From Himantopus leucocephalus (Eukaryota > Chordata > Aves > Charadriiformes > Recurvirostridae): a DNA stretch of 64,000 nucleotides. The notes under the pieces were generated by a model. That model made no database searches. It had not been told where the DNA came from and saw only the letters and a list, made by a program, of their open reading frames with translations. A program made the position numbers and the translations under genes. Every line of letters starts with the position of its first letter. The first letter of the stretch is position 1. Below are positions 24,292 through 36,960 of the stretch, in pieces. The DNA lies in NCBI GenBank assembly GCA_003993805.1, contig RSEF01000001.1:205420563-205484562 (forward strand). The letters are read 5' to 3'.

Positions 24292-27200
24292 AAATTTCAT
24301 TTTGGTAGACATTTCTCCCTGTTGCTCAGATAACCGTATCTGATTGCAGAGGCTTGAAGCGTAACTGATGATGAAAGACTACCTGAGGGATATCGGAGTG
24401 CATACACCATAGGGGTGTGGGCATAAACCCGTGAAATATGCCGGCACTATGACCAGAGTCGTTCTACCTGTAGGTTAAGCCAAGATAAGAACCTGCTTGC
24501 AGGCTACACAGGGGATTAGACCAGACCGAATCCCTCATGGTTGTTAAAAACCCACTGGGACTGTTGTCTTGGGATGGAGCAGAGCCTGCAGGTTGGGGGG
24601 CCAGCAGGGGGCTGAGCCCCCTCCACCTCCTTGAACACAAAAATTGATGGCAACCCTCTATCCCGATGATGCGGCCCCAGCCGGGGGTGCAGGAGGGGAG
24701 GGTCAGTGCTACCAGCTAGGACCAGGGGTTTTGCTCCAGGTGGGCTTCTCAGCTTGGGGCTGGCACTGTTGTAGCAGGTCCTCCCGCACCTCACTCATGG
24801 GCACCACTGCCTTTTCTTGGCAGGCTTCAAAGCCACTCAAAGCACAAACTCCCCAATGGGTGCAGGGGTGGCGTGCGGTGGCGGGCAGTGGGGAAGGTGG
24901 CCCCCCCCCCGGCACCAACCAGCCCTTTGGGGGGGTTTTACATAAAGGCAGTCGAACACGTCTGTTCAGGGCGCCGGCAATGAGGCACAGGACGAGCGGA
25001 TGACTAATGGCCCCAGACTGGCCTAGTTAACGCCAGGGCGGCTTCCCTGTGGGCCACCCTGGCGTGTCCCCACAGCGCTGGTGCATGGGAGAGAAGGGCC
25101 ACTTCTTGCTGGAGCAGAGGGCAGAGTGAGAAAAGCCTCCCTTCCCTCAGGGATGCTGAGCAGGAGCCTCCCCTCCCCTTCACACGTGAGGAGGGCTTAG
25201 GTTTCGCATAGGAAAGAAATAACTGGAAAATACCACTGCAGCATGAGAACTGGCACCACTTCTTCCACAGCACCTTCATCCAGAACCATCTCAAAATTCT
25301 TTACAAATGCCAAGCAAAGCCCAAGGCACGGCTGCACAATGCTCTTCATGGGTTTGCAGGATGTTACAAGTGTTGGCTGATGATAGATGCCCTCTTTGAA
25401 AAGCCAGGGCTGCTTGGGTCACCTGGAGTTTGTGAAAATCTCTGCAAGCAACACAGGCAATCAGAAGTTGTCAAATCAAAACCAGCTCCCATAGTACATT
25501 TATGATCCTGCAGATTGTAGATTAAAAAAAAAAACAAAATTCATCTTAAAGTAGCCAGCTGCTTTAATAAAATGAATTAATTAAAAAAAACCCAACGCTA
25601 ATAACAACCAATAAAAAGTGTTGTTTACAATAAAAACACACATGATTTCTTTGCCAGGCTCCTGATTGTTTGATGCCCCCGAGCTGGCAGTACCGGAGCA
25701 GTGCCAGGGTGTCGGCAACCACTTTCTGATCACACGGCTCCTCCAGCGCAGCCCGGGCAGTGTCCATCCTGCCCCACGCAGAGCTGGAGCGTGGAGAGGC
25801 ACTGGTGGAGAGCATCCTTCAGTGGATAGCTTGTGGGTTTTAGAGGCTCAGGCGTTAAAGGGAACTCCTGGTGGAATGCTATGGCCATAGACGTGTTGTT
25901 TTTAATACTTAAAAGCTATCTAATGCTTAATTCCTCGGTTCACCTCTACCTTTGGCTCTGTACCTCTGGCATTAATGCAGCTGTCAGTAAAATGACATAG
26001 CGTGTTTAAGCTTTCCTTGCTATTAATGAGGAGAGGAACAGTAGCTTTCTGTGGGTTTGTAAGTGCTCACACTGCAGACCTGTACTGTCTCAGCTCTCCA
26101 TCAGGTATTACAATGTCATGAGATGATTGCTGTTTTTCTTCAGACTTCTTGACCCATTTTTAATGCTGAAATTCTTCATCACAAGGCCACTGCTTGGGCC
26201 ATGCAGCAGGGCTGGAGCATGCATCCGCCAACAGCGGTGACACAGAGGGGTGCGGGGCTCATTGGCCAGAAAAATTGGGAGAGCATTTCTCCAAATGTTT
26301 GTGCAATGGCGGTGGATACGTGGAGGGAGGGAAAACTTTTCTCCCACAGAGTGCGGGGCCGAGGCCTTGGCCATAGCTTGCAGCTGTCAACGCTGCAACG
26401 CTGGAAATGCGCAGCACCCTGAGCGTGACTCACAGCCCAGCCCAGACTTCCCTCCGTGACGACCACGAGTGCCGGGCAGCAGATTTCAGGGAGGAGGAGG
26501 ACAAAGCCACTTACCGTCCACTCCCTGCCCTCCACCCATTCGCTCTCTGCTCATCTAGACAGGAATGAAAACAGCAGCATGCAAGAGAAAGGGCAATAGG
26601 TGCAGGCAGCCCGGGCGGGAGGTCGGTGCACACCGGAGTCTGGCTGGGATCACCACCGAGCCCAGTGTGGGTCACCCTGGCATGGCAGCAAATGGGTCTG
26701 AGAAGAACTGGGAGAAGACAAGTTTTGCTTTCATTCCTCTAACACAGAAGTGAGCATTTGATGTGATTTAATGTATGCTAAGGTCTTTGAATGAATTAAT
26801 GAGTGCTGGGTCCTGGTCTGGACACAGTGCTTGCAGACCTGGACAAAGTGAGGCGCATTCAAGGAGCACAAGAATCAGGAGAAATATAGACCAAGGGATT
26901 CAAATGGAAAAAAAATGGGAAACTTGGCTCATTTAGTCCAAGAAAAAAATACGGGGAACAAAGATGGAAACAATCCTCTAGCACATAAAACCTTCTTGAG
27001 GAGATGATCATGTTATATTATCGGTGGAGACAAAGACATGAAGAAATCAGTTTCCTTTCTGCAACAAAGAGTGTTTTGACTGGCTACTGGGGAACATTTC
27101 CAAGAGGTACAAGGCGTGGAGTGTGGGGAGAGGCTGGAGAAACCCTTTCCAGAGAGATTTTTCAGGAGTCCTTAGACAAAACTCCCCGTGATGTTTCCCT

Positions 27201-28198
27201 GCGCCGAGGGCGCCTGCGGGTGGGGGTCCGGCAGGGCTCTCTGGCAGGCGGGGGGTGCCTCAGTGCAGAGGGGGGACCCAGCGGTCCTGCCAGGTCCCTT
27301 TCTGGTTTACATTTCATCGCCTGAAACGTGGCATTAAGTATTCTTGGCAAGAGTCGTAACTTGGCTCAAACAAGCGTTTGATAAGATCCATAAAGCTAAA
27401 CAGGGATTACTGCTCTATAAGAAAGTGTTGAACACCAAGTATGCCCCACTTTCTATGAGCTAAACCATGTTAATTCTCTAAGTGCAATTTAGAACACATC
27501 TGGAGCCAATATTTCCGTCTACTTATAGACAATGTTAAATGAGATACTGTTTTAATTTTGCTGAGCCAGACAGTGATAATACCCCCCAGGAAACAGTTTA
27601 AGTCTGTAAAAAATAAAAAGGACAGCGTAGGTTGCTAAGTGAGAATGATTCGCAAAACATAAATACTTACACAAAGGAAGTGATTAATTCAGGACATTCT
27701 TTACATATCACCTCTGTAATCTTTTCAGCTGTAGACCATTTTGTACCTTTATCTCACAGAATACTCTCTTTATTTGTCTAACCACCAATTCTTTTAATCT
27801 GTGGGGCTTTTTCAAACTTACATCTCTAATTTACCCAGCCTTTACCCAGCTACCTGCTGCAGCAGTCCTCACTCTGTGGAATGACACCCATGGACCCGTC
27901 GCACACAGGATTGGACACATTTGCACTTCAACACCAAAGAAAGGTTTAAAGACTGGTTCCATGTACCAGTGTCTGTTCAACACAGGTGGCTGAGCCACAT
28001 CTCCATTTGCCATCATCCATGAAGGAGTTAGTGGTGCAGAGTCCAGCTCCTGCAAACTTGGCATCTACCTGTTCTTTATTAACTCCTGCTGCTGCATGGC
28101 AATATTTTGCCCTTTGCCTTAGATGAAGACCTTGGAGATGAGAGGCTGCAAATCCAAGCTGGCAAAAATGTTTGCAGGGTGATGGAGAGTGTTGTCAC
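24292..28198. other. Intergenic block with GC-rich stretches
   Basis: About 24.5-25.8 kb, 26.2-26.7 kb and 27.19-27.31 kb are clearly richer in G and C than their surroundings and hold scattered CpGs and a C10 run at 24901-24910. They lack the density of the 8-kb island. No splice-supported coding exon or known repeat was recognised. Confidence 0.5.
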
Positions 28199-28199
28199 T

Positions 28200-28386
28200 A
28201 GAATCACAGAATGGTTAGAGTTGGAAGGGACCTTAAAGATCNNNNNNNNNNNNNNNNNNNNNNNNNNNNNNNNNNNNNNNNNNNNNNNNNNNNNNNNNNN
28301 NNNNNNNNNNNNNNNNNNNNNNNNNNNNNNNNNNNNNNNNNTGTGGGACAGTGTCAAATGCTTTGCACAAGTCCAGGTAGATCACT
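28200..28386 (-). mobile_element. CR1 LINE copy interrupted by an assembly gap
   Basis: Left of the gap, 28200-28241 is the classic CR1 3' end in reverse: GAATCACAGAATGGTTAGAG followed by TTGGAAGGGACCTTAAAGATC. Right of the gap, the reverse complement of 28342-28386 encodes VIYLDLCKAFDTVPH, which is reverse-transcriptase motif A of the same family. In a complete copy these two points are more than 1 kb apart, so either an internal deletion exists or the gap is much longer than 100 bp. Confidence 0.85.
28242..28341. other. Assembly gap (100 N) inside a CR1 element
   Basis: Exactly 100 unknown bases flanked on both sides by CR1 sequence in the same orientation. The true size is unknown. Confidence 0.97.
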
Positions 28387-29413
28387 AATTTAAATGTGAC
28401 TGCTATTTATAACGTGTTACCTGCAGTGACCAAGAGACAGCATTCAGATCTGCCACGGGAATACCTCTCCCAGCCCCAAAATGCCAAATCTTTGCTCATG
28501 AAAATGACAAGCACAGAAGCGCCACAACTCCTTGGCTGTCATTAGCACCTGACCACGAACAGTGGCCTAAAGGTCTGCCAATTCTTGGAAAACTGCAATC
28601 ATGTGATTTTTTTTTTTTTATAATAGTGTTGTCATTTGAGTGTCTGCATGGTTTATTGCTTTCCCTGTAAAGTGCTGCATCCGGAAGCAGATGCCTCCTG
28701 CAGGGAATGAGCACGACCAGCCCATGGCATCCCCAGCTCCCTGCCCGGCTGTTGGGGGTGACCGGCTCTTTCTTGCTCACTGCTGCCTTTAAACTGATGT
28801 GAATCCACCGACAGCTACTTTCCCCAAGGCTTCTTTCAATACTGACTCCCATCATACCCCTAAGGAAGCATTGAGCTGACCCTCCACAACATCAGGAAAG
28901 TGCAGTAAAACCTGCCAGTCGGTACCTCTTTGCACTCTGCCTGGGTTTGGAGATCTTTTCTGATGTTTCAGTGGCCTTTTCCCACTAGCTGTACAGCCAT
29001 GTCCTGCTCCGGGGCTGTTTCCCTCTTCTGTTCCCTCATCTGTCACAGCATCAGTGTTGACACCAATCCCTCCCGACAGGCTCCCTGGTTATTTCAACAC
29101 GCCAGTACTTATGTTGGGATGGACTGTATAGTTCGGTCCTTCATCCGAGTGCTCCTTCCACAGATCCTGCACCTTCACGGCATTTGTTCCCTTATGACTA
29201 GTGTTATTGACCTACATTCCTCTGTCTTGACTTTATTTCCCATTTTCTTCATAACTTCCCCTTTCTAAAAGGTATGAGTATGCACTCTAGGTGATTTCTT
29301 CATTACTTTGTGCAATGGTGATGTCTCATCAGCCCTGGCTTACTCATACCTTTCCGGGAATGATTTTATTGTATTGCTTGCATAGCTTTACCAAGTTTGC
29401 TTAGACCTTTCTG

Positions 29414-29447
29414 CAAAGCCCACCACCATGCAAAGCCCACCACCATG
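29414..29447. repeat. 17-bp tandem duplication
   Basis: CAAAGCCCACCACCATG occurs twice head to tail, at 29414-29430 and 29431-29447. It looks like a slippage duplication with no further copies. Confidence 0.85.
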
Positions 29448-29752
29448 CTATCTTGGATCACTTTCTTGAATATTTATCCTGTGGTTTACAGTGAGCTTTT
29501 TTTTTTTTTTTCTTACAATCACCTGAAATGCTACCAAAATATCTCTTTGGAAACCACCTTCTCGGAGCTAGCCTTTACTTCTTGTGATCAAGTGTCACCC
29601 CACCTTTTTCTTGGTCTTCCTCTTGGTCTCTTTGTTAGATAAACTAATTGTTGGCTGCATGAGCATTGGGTGTATGCTTATATTAAGCATTAGGCAATGT
29701 TTTATATTTTAATTGTTTTTAATTTGCATGCTTATAGGGATGAAGGATTTCT

Positions 29753-30145
29753 GATTTGTACTAACTATATCTGCATCATCTCCAAAAGATGTGTATCTAA
29801 CCTGCCCTAAAAGAACTCAGAGACCTTTGCAACTGCTCTAAATAGCTTGTTCAGTTGCTTAACTTACACTTTGGAAGACATTTAAAAAAAAATCTAAGCT
29901 GTGGATCAAACCATCTTAATGCCTGTATTCTCACCTAGGATGAACTTCGNGATTTGTACTAACTATATCTGCATCATCTCCAAAAGATGTGTATCTAACC
30001 TGCCCTAAAAGAACTCAGAGACCTTTGCAACTGCTCTAAATAGCTTGTTCAGTTGCTTAACTTACACTTTGGAAGACATTTAAAAAAAATCTAAGCTGTG
30101 GATCAAACCGTCTTAATGCCTGTATTCTCACCTAGGATGAACTTC
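29753..30145. repeat. Direct duplication of ~196 bp around a single N (probable assembly artefact)
   Basis: Copy 1 (29753-29948) and copy 2 (29951-30145) are nearly identical, separated by a G and one N at 29950. They differ by one A in a run of As and one C/T-type substitution (AAACCATC versus AAACCGTC). This is what two haplotype contig ends placed side by side look like. Confidence 0.85.
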
Positions 30146-30296
30146 AAACAATCTTGTAAAAGCTTGAAATATACTTTGGAATCTATTTTATAAGCAGTGA
30201 GCCCAAGGGTGTAGATAAGCATGTGAAGGTGGTCTCCATGCCCACAAAAAGGAACAAAGTGTTAAAGGAGAAGCCGCTGCCTGAGCATTCACACAC

Positions 30297-30855
30297 CATG
30301 GTGTCACCACACACACAGTTACTCCTGGGCACGCTCCCTCCTTCTGCAGGCTCGACCCTAGGTTTCCCACAGCAGAGTCTCAGGCGTCAGATTTTATAAA
30401 AATAATTAATTTATTTGAAAGGTACAGCAGCAAGAACAGCCCGGGCTGGGTGCCTCCAAAGAGAGGGATACAGAACAAAGAAATCCCTGGGCAATCATAC
30501 CCTTGTGATCTCTACACCCGCCCCTCACGCGCTCTTCACACGCTGTCCACGCATCTTTTAGTCCAATGGTGATTTTTGGTCTGGGGTCTTCTAAAATCTT
30601 AGTGGATTCTTTTCCTGTGTCCAGGCAGGCAGGCTCTTATCTTGTTGGTTTGCAGTTTCAGCCAAGGGTTGGAGCCTTCTTATCTTCTGGTTTACACTCC
30701 TTGTGCACCTGCACTCTCTGGCAGAACATGGAGGACTGAAGAGTCCCAGACTTGGGAAAAACACTACCAAAACATAAGTGTGATATCAACATCTTCCCCA
30801 TACTAAAAGACTAAACACAGCACTGCAGCAGCTGCTAGGAAAATTACTAAAAACA
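30297..30855 (+). mobile_element. Probable avian ERV LTR remnant
   Basis: The block contains TTATTTGAAAGGTACAGCAG, then a CCCGGGCTGGGTGCCTCC stretch, and later a GCACTGCAGCAGCTGCTAGG-AAAATTA segment. These resemble, in order, parts of avian ERVL-type LTRs and parallel the order seen in the solo LTR at 53.1-54.3 kb (TTTAATAGGTA then ACCAGCTGCTAG). No terminal TG/CA pair or target-site duplication could be fixed, so both ends are approximate. No internal viral gene is present. Confidence 0.45.
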
Positions 30856-33800
30856 ATAATCCTATCATGGCCTACAGGCTTCAGCAAATATAGTTACTCG
30901 TGCTAAGTAAAGCTAAGCAAACAGCACAAATCATGCCATATTGTAATCCTAAGTAATTTATTCTAATTAAAACTTATTTACGCTAAAGGACTAATATCCC
31001 TCAACAAAAGCTCATGACCAAGTGGACAGTTAAAATAACTGTCAGCCAAGATCACGGGCATTAGAAGGAGGAGATGTGCAAGTACAAGCAGCAGGTGATA
31101 AACCTGCTTGGCTTATTGCTGTCTTAGGGTGACAGGGTCCCCAGTCACGCTTTTCTAACTTGCCACGCTCAGGGCTGAGACCATGGCTTGAGTAAACAAC
31201 CTCTGCTGAGGTGTCACCCTTGGATCAGGCTCCTGTGCAGCCCTCACAGCAGTTCCCTCTGCCATCTCCAACTCGCTTCCCCCGGGGGGGCGGATGACCC
31301 AGACAGCCACCGGCCTCCACCGAGAGCTGCACCAGGGCAGGGGGCGAAACGGGGAGGCGAAGATGCAGTTGAGCAGTGACTGAGCAGCTGAAAAACTAGG
31401 GAGGCTGTGAGGGACCTCCAAATAGGTATGGATTAAAAAAAAAAGAAAAAGATGGGATAGTAGGGCAGGAACTAGATGAGGCCACAAATGCGAGCCCTTT
31501 TTTGGGCTGCTAGGGGAAAGCACACTGTGTATGAATAAATGGCAGAGAGAAACAATGAGAGCAGGCCAGGACCACTGCCCATCTTCCTGGGCGGTAAAGG
31601 GGGATGCTGATATGGACCTGAGGATGACTCAGTGCAGCCTCCCACGGTCCCAGGCTGCGCTGGGGGTGTTTTTCAGCCCCGTGCTGTCTGCTGTGCTGCC
31701 TATTAGATTGTTGCCAAAGCTGAAAACATACTGTCATAAAATTCTCCCTAATAAATCTGCCTTAATTAAGTCAGCTTGCAATTTAGTTGTGGAGACTATA
31801 CTTTCTCCACCCAGCTACTGTGGTTTTCACAGGTATGTGAGCTGGGGATTTTAGCCAAGGATGGAGTTTGTGCGACTGTAGCTGGTTCCATAGCCAGAGA
31901 GAGAAAAAGACTCACAAAATTAGAAGTATGTATTAAGCATTTTATAATTTCCCCACAATAGGAATAAAAAAGAGGAACAGGTGTCACAGATTTGCTAAAA
32001 ACAGTTTTCTCCTGGGGAAATTGTAGGATATACCACAAAACACATGTGAAAGTAATAGTTCAAGTAACAAAAAGAGTAAGGACTCCCTGAGAAAACCGTG
32101 TTTGGAAGGACAGTATTTGCTGAACAGGCCTGGAAACCAGCAAAAATATATCTCATGGCTGGAGAACATACAGAAAGAATATGAAGAGAGAGCTGGAAGG
32201 GAACAGGGGCTCAGAGAAACTGCACCAGCGAGAGGGATAAAAGCGAGGGCAGTGCACAGCAGCCGGGTACATCCACCACACGTGCTGCCTGCGGTGGGGT
32301 CTCTGCTGCTCAGGGAGGACGTAAGGAGTTGAAAAGGCAACTAACAGGGCCCGGTGGGTGGAAGAGCTGCCCTGGGAACCTAAAAAAGGGACATAATGTC
32401 CCCCATTACAAGGACCATGCTTGCCACCAGGGTCCTGCTTCTACTGCCCTGTGCGTTCTAGGCCCAAATATAAAACCCCTGTGGTATTAAAAGGCCTTCT
32501 GCTAATAACTTTGTTTTAAGGCTCACAGAGCAGTTGATCACCAATGATCTCAGCAGACACCGAGTCGACAGATAAATACTGAGTCAGCCATAAAACAGGG
32601 AGCAGCTTCATCTTGGAACATATCATGAGATTAAATCAGAGAAGCCAAACATCACTGTCAACAGAGAGGATTAGGAAAAGGCTGCATTTGGCTCTCCACC
32701 ACCAGCAGCACACCGTGCTCTCCCAGGAGGAATGTGAGTCAGAAGAGTTGCTGCCAATGGGCAGCTGGGCTGTGCCTGGGGAACTGCAGTGGGCTGCTGG
32801 GGAAGGACCAAAACAGGCTCTTGAGACATCAGCCATGATCAAGCAGGGTCCAGATGGCCAGAGTTTGGAATTTGGATCCCATCTGTTGGGTGAAAAAAAA
32901 AATCAGTAATTGCCACAAACTCAGTTTACCCGAAGAGGCTGGAGTGAGAGGTTGGTACAACATCTGGATAACCATTAAGCCACATGGGTAGTTTTGAAAT
33001 TAAAGATAATCCTCTGAGCAGCTGGGAAACATCAGTAATAAAGAAAATGGTCATCAGAAGAGATGAATGTGGAAACAGACGTGAATGGTAAATGGTGAAT
33101 GGACAATTCAAAGGAAGGTTTAAAAAAAAAGGGAAAAAGAAGAAATATAACAAAGTGTAACGTATAGCCATATGATTACATGAGCTTGGAAATCATACAG
33201 AGGATCATATATTAAAAAAGGGCTGGGAAATACAAGGTTTTGCTTTCCTCAGAGAACCTTCTAGAGGAAATATACCCAAGAAGGAGGAGTTATGAGAAGC
33301 AACCAGAGTAATGCTGTTCCCGTGCCACCATTGATAATAAGCTTGCTGAGTGTTACCAAAAGTAAGACAGCTATGGAGTTGATAAAGAAAACAGTCTTCC
33401 CATTGTAGGTGAGCTTTATTCAGCTCTGGTCTTTGTGCTTTCCTACTATAAGCAACGTGATCATGTATGGTTCTAGAAGTCTCTCAACACTGCCTTAATT
33501 AGGCAGCTTCCAAATTATCCCTGTTGTTTATGCCTTATTACTCATAAATCATGACCATGGTCTTATTTAAGCCCTTCTTGTAGGCTCTAACATCCCGTGG
33601 TGATCAGCTCTGCCTTTTAATTATGAAAATATAGGCTTCTGAGCCTTTGATATGACCACCTGAAGAAGGTCCTACAACTACACGCATCTTGGCGAAAGAG
33701 GCACATGCTGCTGATAAGATGAATATTTGTCTCTCGGCAAGTTCTCAAGCTTTCCTCACGCTGGAATAACACCATCAGATAGGTGGCAGCTGGGGGTAAC

Positions 33801-34635
33801 CTGCATTAGGGAAAATCAGAAAAGCTGCATCAGTGATCATGGAACACAGAGCCTGGACCAGCATAGCGCTAGGGCAGAGGGACCTCACTTAGCTCTTGGA
33901 GGCAGATTATCTTGGAAGGAAAAAATTGATTTTACAAGTGAATAGTCCAAGTGTGTTAGCCCGGAAGACAGGTGAATGAGGATGAACTATTAACATCCAT
34001 TTCTAGCTATGCAACAGGCTGCAGCTGGGCTTCCTATGAGCTGGACTGGGCAGACTGGCCTATTTAAATATTACAACCAAAACTCCTTTGCTACCGGAAC
34101 GGGGCAGCAAGCCAGGCAGGATGCCGACACAGACCCATCGGGCCTAAGAAATGGAGCAAAGCCCAGGACTGTGGGCAAGGCTACCCACATTGCCTGTTTA
34201 CTGACCAGCACCAGCACGGCCAGGAGCTGGCTGTCAGAGGAATGTCCACTCAAAAAACTCAGCAGCAGGTTACAGGAGAGGTGGCAGCTGGAAATTCCAT
34301 TTTCTTTCGCTCTGCATATGCACAAGGACGGGATTGCCAACAGCGTGGGCATGGCAATAATTACATGAGGATGCAGTCAGCAACCGCTGTCCGGACAGTT
34401 GTCACAGCAAGTTTTACGGCAGTAAGGGCGATGAGTTGGTAGGGCAGCACTCTGCAGAGGAGGCCGGACTGTAACTTTTCTAAGAAGAGGTCAAAAACTA
34501 TATTCAGACACAGTAAGCACTGTTCTGTGTACTGGGGCAATACCAACAAACACGTACCTCACTTTTACTGATGATTAAATAAGATTGCATTAATCCCTAT
34601 CTAATGGTTTTCTTTATAATAAATTATCATATACT

Positions 34636-34978
34636 AAGATCAGATTAAAACATAAGCTCAGGTTATTACTTAATGAAATGTTTTTATTTGTAGCAATATA
34701 AATAATACCTGCATTGTGTTAGAAAATATATATTTTAACTTTTTCTTTGCTCTCAAAGCCTTATTTTTAATAGCTTTTGTTTTGCAAACAACAGCTTAGA
34801 GAAATNAAGATCAGATTAAAACATAAGCTCAGGTTATTACTTAATGAAATACATTTTTATTTGTAGTAATATAAACAATACCTGCATTGTGTTAGAAAAT
34901 ATATATTTTATATTTTTCTTTGCTCTCAAAGCCTTATTTTTAATAGCTTTTATTTTGCAAACAACAGCTTAGAGAAAT
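34636..34978. repeat. Direct duplication of ~170 bp around a single N (probable assembly artefact)
   Basis: Copy 1 (34636-34805) and copy 2 (34807-34978) both start AAGATCAGATTAAAACATAA and end CTTAGAGAAAT, with one N at 34806 between them. They differ by several substitutions (for example GTAGCAATATAAATAA versus GTAGTAATATAAACAA) and short indels, as expected of two alleles. Confidence 0.85.
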
Positions 34979-36945
34979 ATGTTTTCTCTTTCAGTAATTG
35001 ACGCTATACTCAGACTTTAAAAATCAAGCGGACTTCTGTAATTACCCTTTACTGTGCACTGATACAGATTTTGATGGGGGGAGATGATGTTTGTAATTAA
35101 CTTCTCTTCCTTAAAAAGGAAAACCAAAAGCAAATGCAAGAAACGTTTCTGGTTTACAGAATTACACAATGCGACTTCATGACACTCCATAAACTTCTGT
35201 ATGATACGGATCAGGCACAGGCACTGCCCACTTGGTTAAATTGCCTGGTTATGCAATTCCCTATTTCCACTACCCCATATGTTTGAAATGGCATTATTGC
35301 ATGGGTTTGAAATGACACTGCTGAGTAATATCAGAAAATCTGTTTTTGTGGTTGTAAGGTGGTGTGGAAAGCTCCGCACTTCTTGGTCTGCCGCCTTTGT
35401 ATTATGGTGCTAATTCCAATAATTTGTTTTTAACTGCACAGAAATACTTTCTGTATTACTGCTAAGAACTCAGTAGACAGATTGCACCCCATTAAGTTTT
35501 TAAGAAGAGCTTAAGAAGAAAATACAAGCTCCACAGCAACACGGCTGGGCGTAAAGCTGACCGTTTGCTGCTGGCGGGCGCAGGAGCGAGGCACACATAA
35601 AGAACTTCTCGGCGCTACATGGACATGGCCAAGGTGTTCACTGAGGCGGCTGCTGGAGGGAAGCGCAAGGCAATGGCACACCATTTCCACTGGTAATGCC
35701 AGTTTTAATTCATGTACTTCAGTACTCTCAGAGTGTTAGTGAGGATTTTCCAGCCTCATCACTTTCACCCTGGGCTGCAAAAGAACGCCTCCATTGCATT
35801 CCTCAGGAGTATTATCTGCTAAAGCTGACCAAGAACAAGCTTCATATGGAAAGTATGTACTGTTACGATATTGGAAAAATTAGTGCAATATCTGATGTTC
35901 CAGTTCAGTTTAAATACATCACAAATGCAAAGGAAGGTTTTCGCAATGTTTTAAATTACAGAGGCTTTTTAATGTTTTCTGTTGGAAAACATCTCTGTCT
36001 GTTGTGCCAACACAGAAGTGTTGGACCCTTACGGACACCTTGGGCAGTACGTTAAAACTGTAACAGTAGTCATCAACCAGACTTAAGCTAAACAGATTAA
36101 ACATCCAATTTTGGGCAAATTTACAGCTCTATTTTATAGAGTCTTTTAAAAAAGTACGTTCAGCTTCTGCACAAAGTTGTCCTGTATCTACATGCAAGTG
36201 TGGGCTCTTGACCTTTCCATGTTAGACTACATTTTACTCACAGATAAAAGAAAACAAGTTTCTGGATGATTCTGCATCTTACACATCTCTGCTTCTTGCG
36301 AATACCGGTCTGAAAGCCAAGTAGCTGGCAGAAGTCTACAAAGCCACGTGTTAAAATCTCCATTTCACACTCAGATTCAAGAAGAAATCCCGTGCACGCT
36401 AAGTGCCATTTTATTCCAAGTGTCCCTCTATTTCCCCTGGTGAAGGACAATCCACCCTCACTGAAGGAACAAAAATCATCAGAGAAGGGAAAATGCTGAG
36501 GGATATGGACACCCCACCCCCCATCCCCCCGGAGCATTTCTTTGAATATACATTAAGAAAATAAGTCATGCCGTTTTCTAGCAAAACATCGAAAAAAAGC
36601 GGTTTGATGTATTTCAAAATTTCACTGAATTTTGTGGAAACAGTGTCCCTAATGAACAGGTCTCCTTGAAATTCGCCCCTCTCCCACGGGAGTGGTGCAG
36701 GCTTTTCCTCACAGCCAGCAGGACATTGGACCAATTTTTGATGAGCTGTAAACAAAAAACTGCTAGTCCAGCTGCATTTGTTCATGGCTTCACTTGCAGC
36801 CGGCTTGCAGTCGGAGCCAGCTGAAACCATCCTCAGAGTGTTTCACAACCACGTATCAGCATGTGCAAACCAGAGCTTCAGAGCAAATTCTGGGGGTCAA
36901 ACATTCAAGGTTGCCCTGTTTTGCCTCAAATGGGGACTCTAGCAT

Positions 36946-36960
36946 CCCCCCCCCCCCCCC
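36946..36960. repeat. Mononucleotide C15 run
   Basis: Fifteen consecutive C residues between AGCAT and AATTC; length is probably variable and error-prone in sequencing. Confidence 0.9.

Noticed and set aside
35696..36055. Plus-strand 119-codon frame
   Set aside because: No homology recognised and no promoter or splice context.
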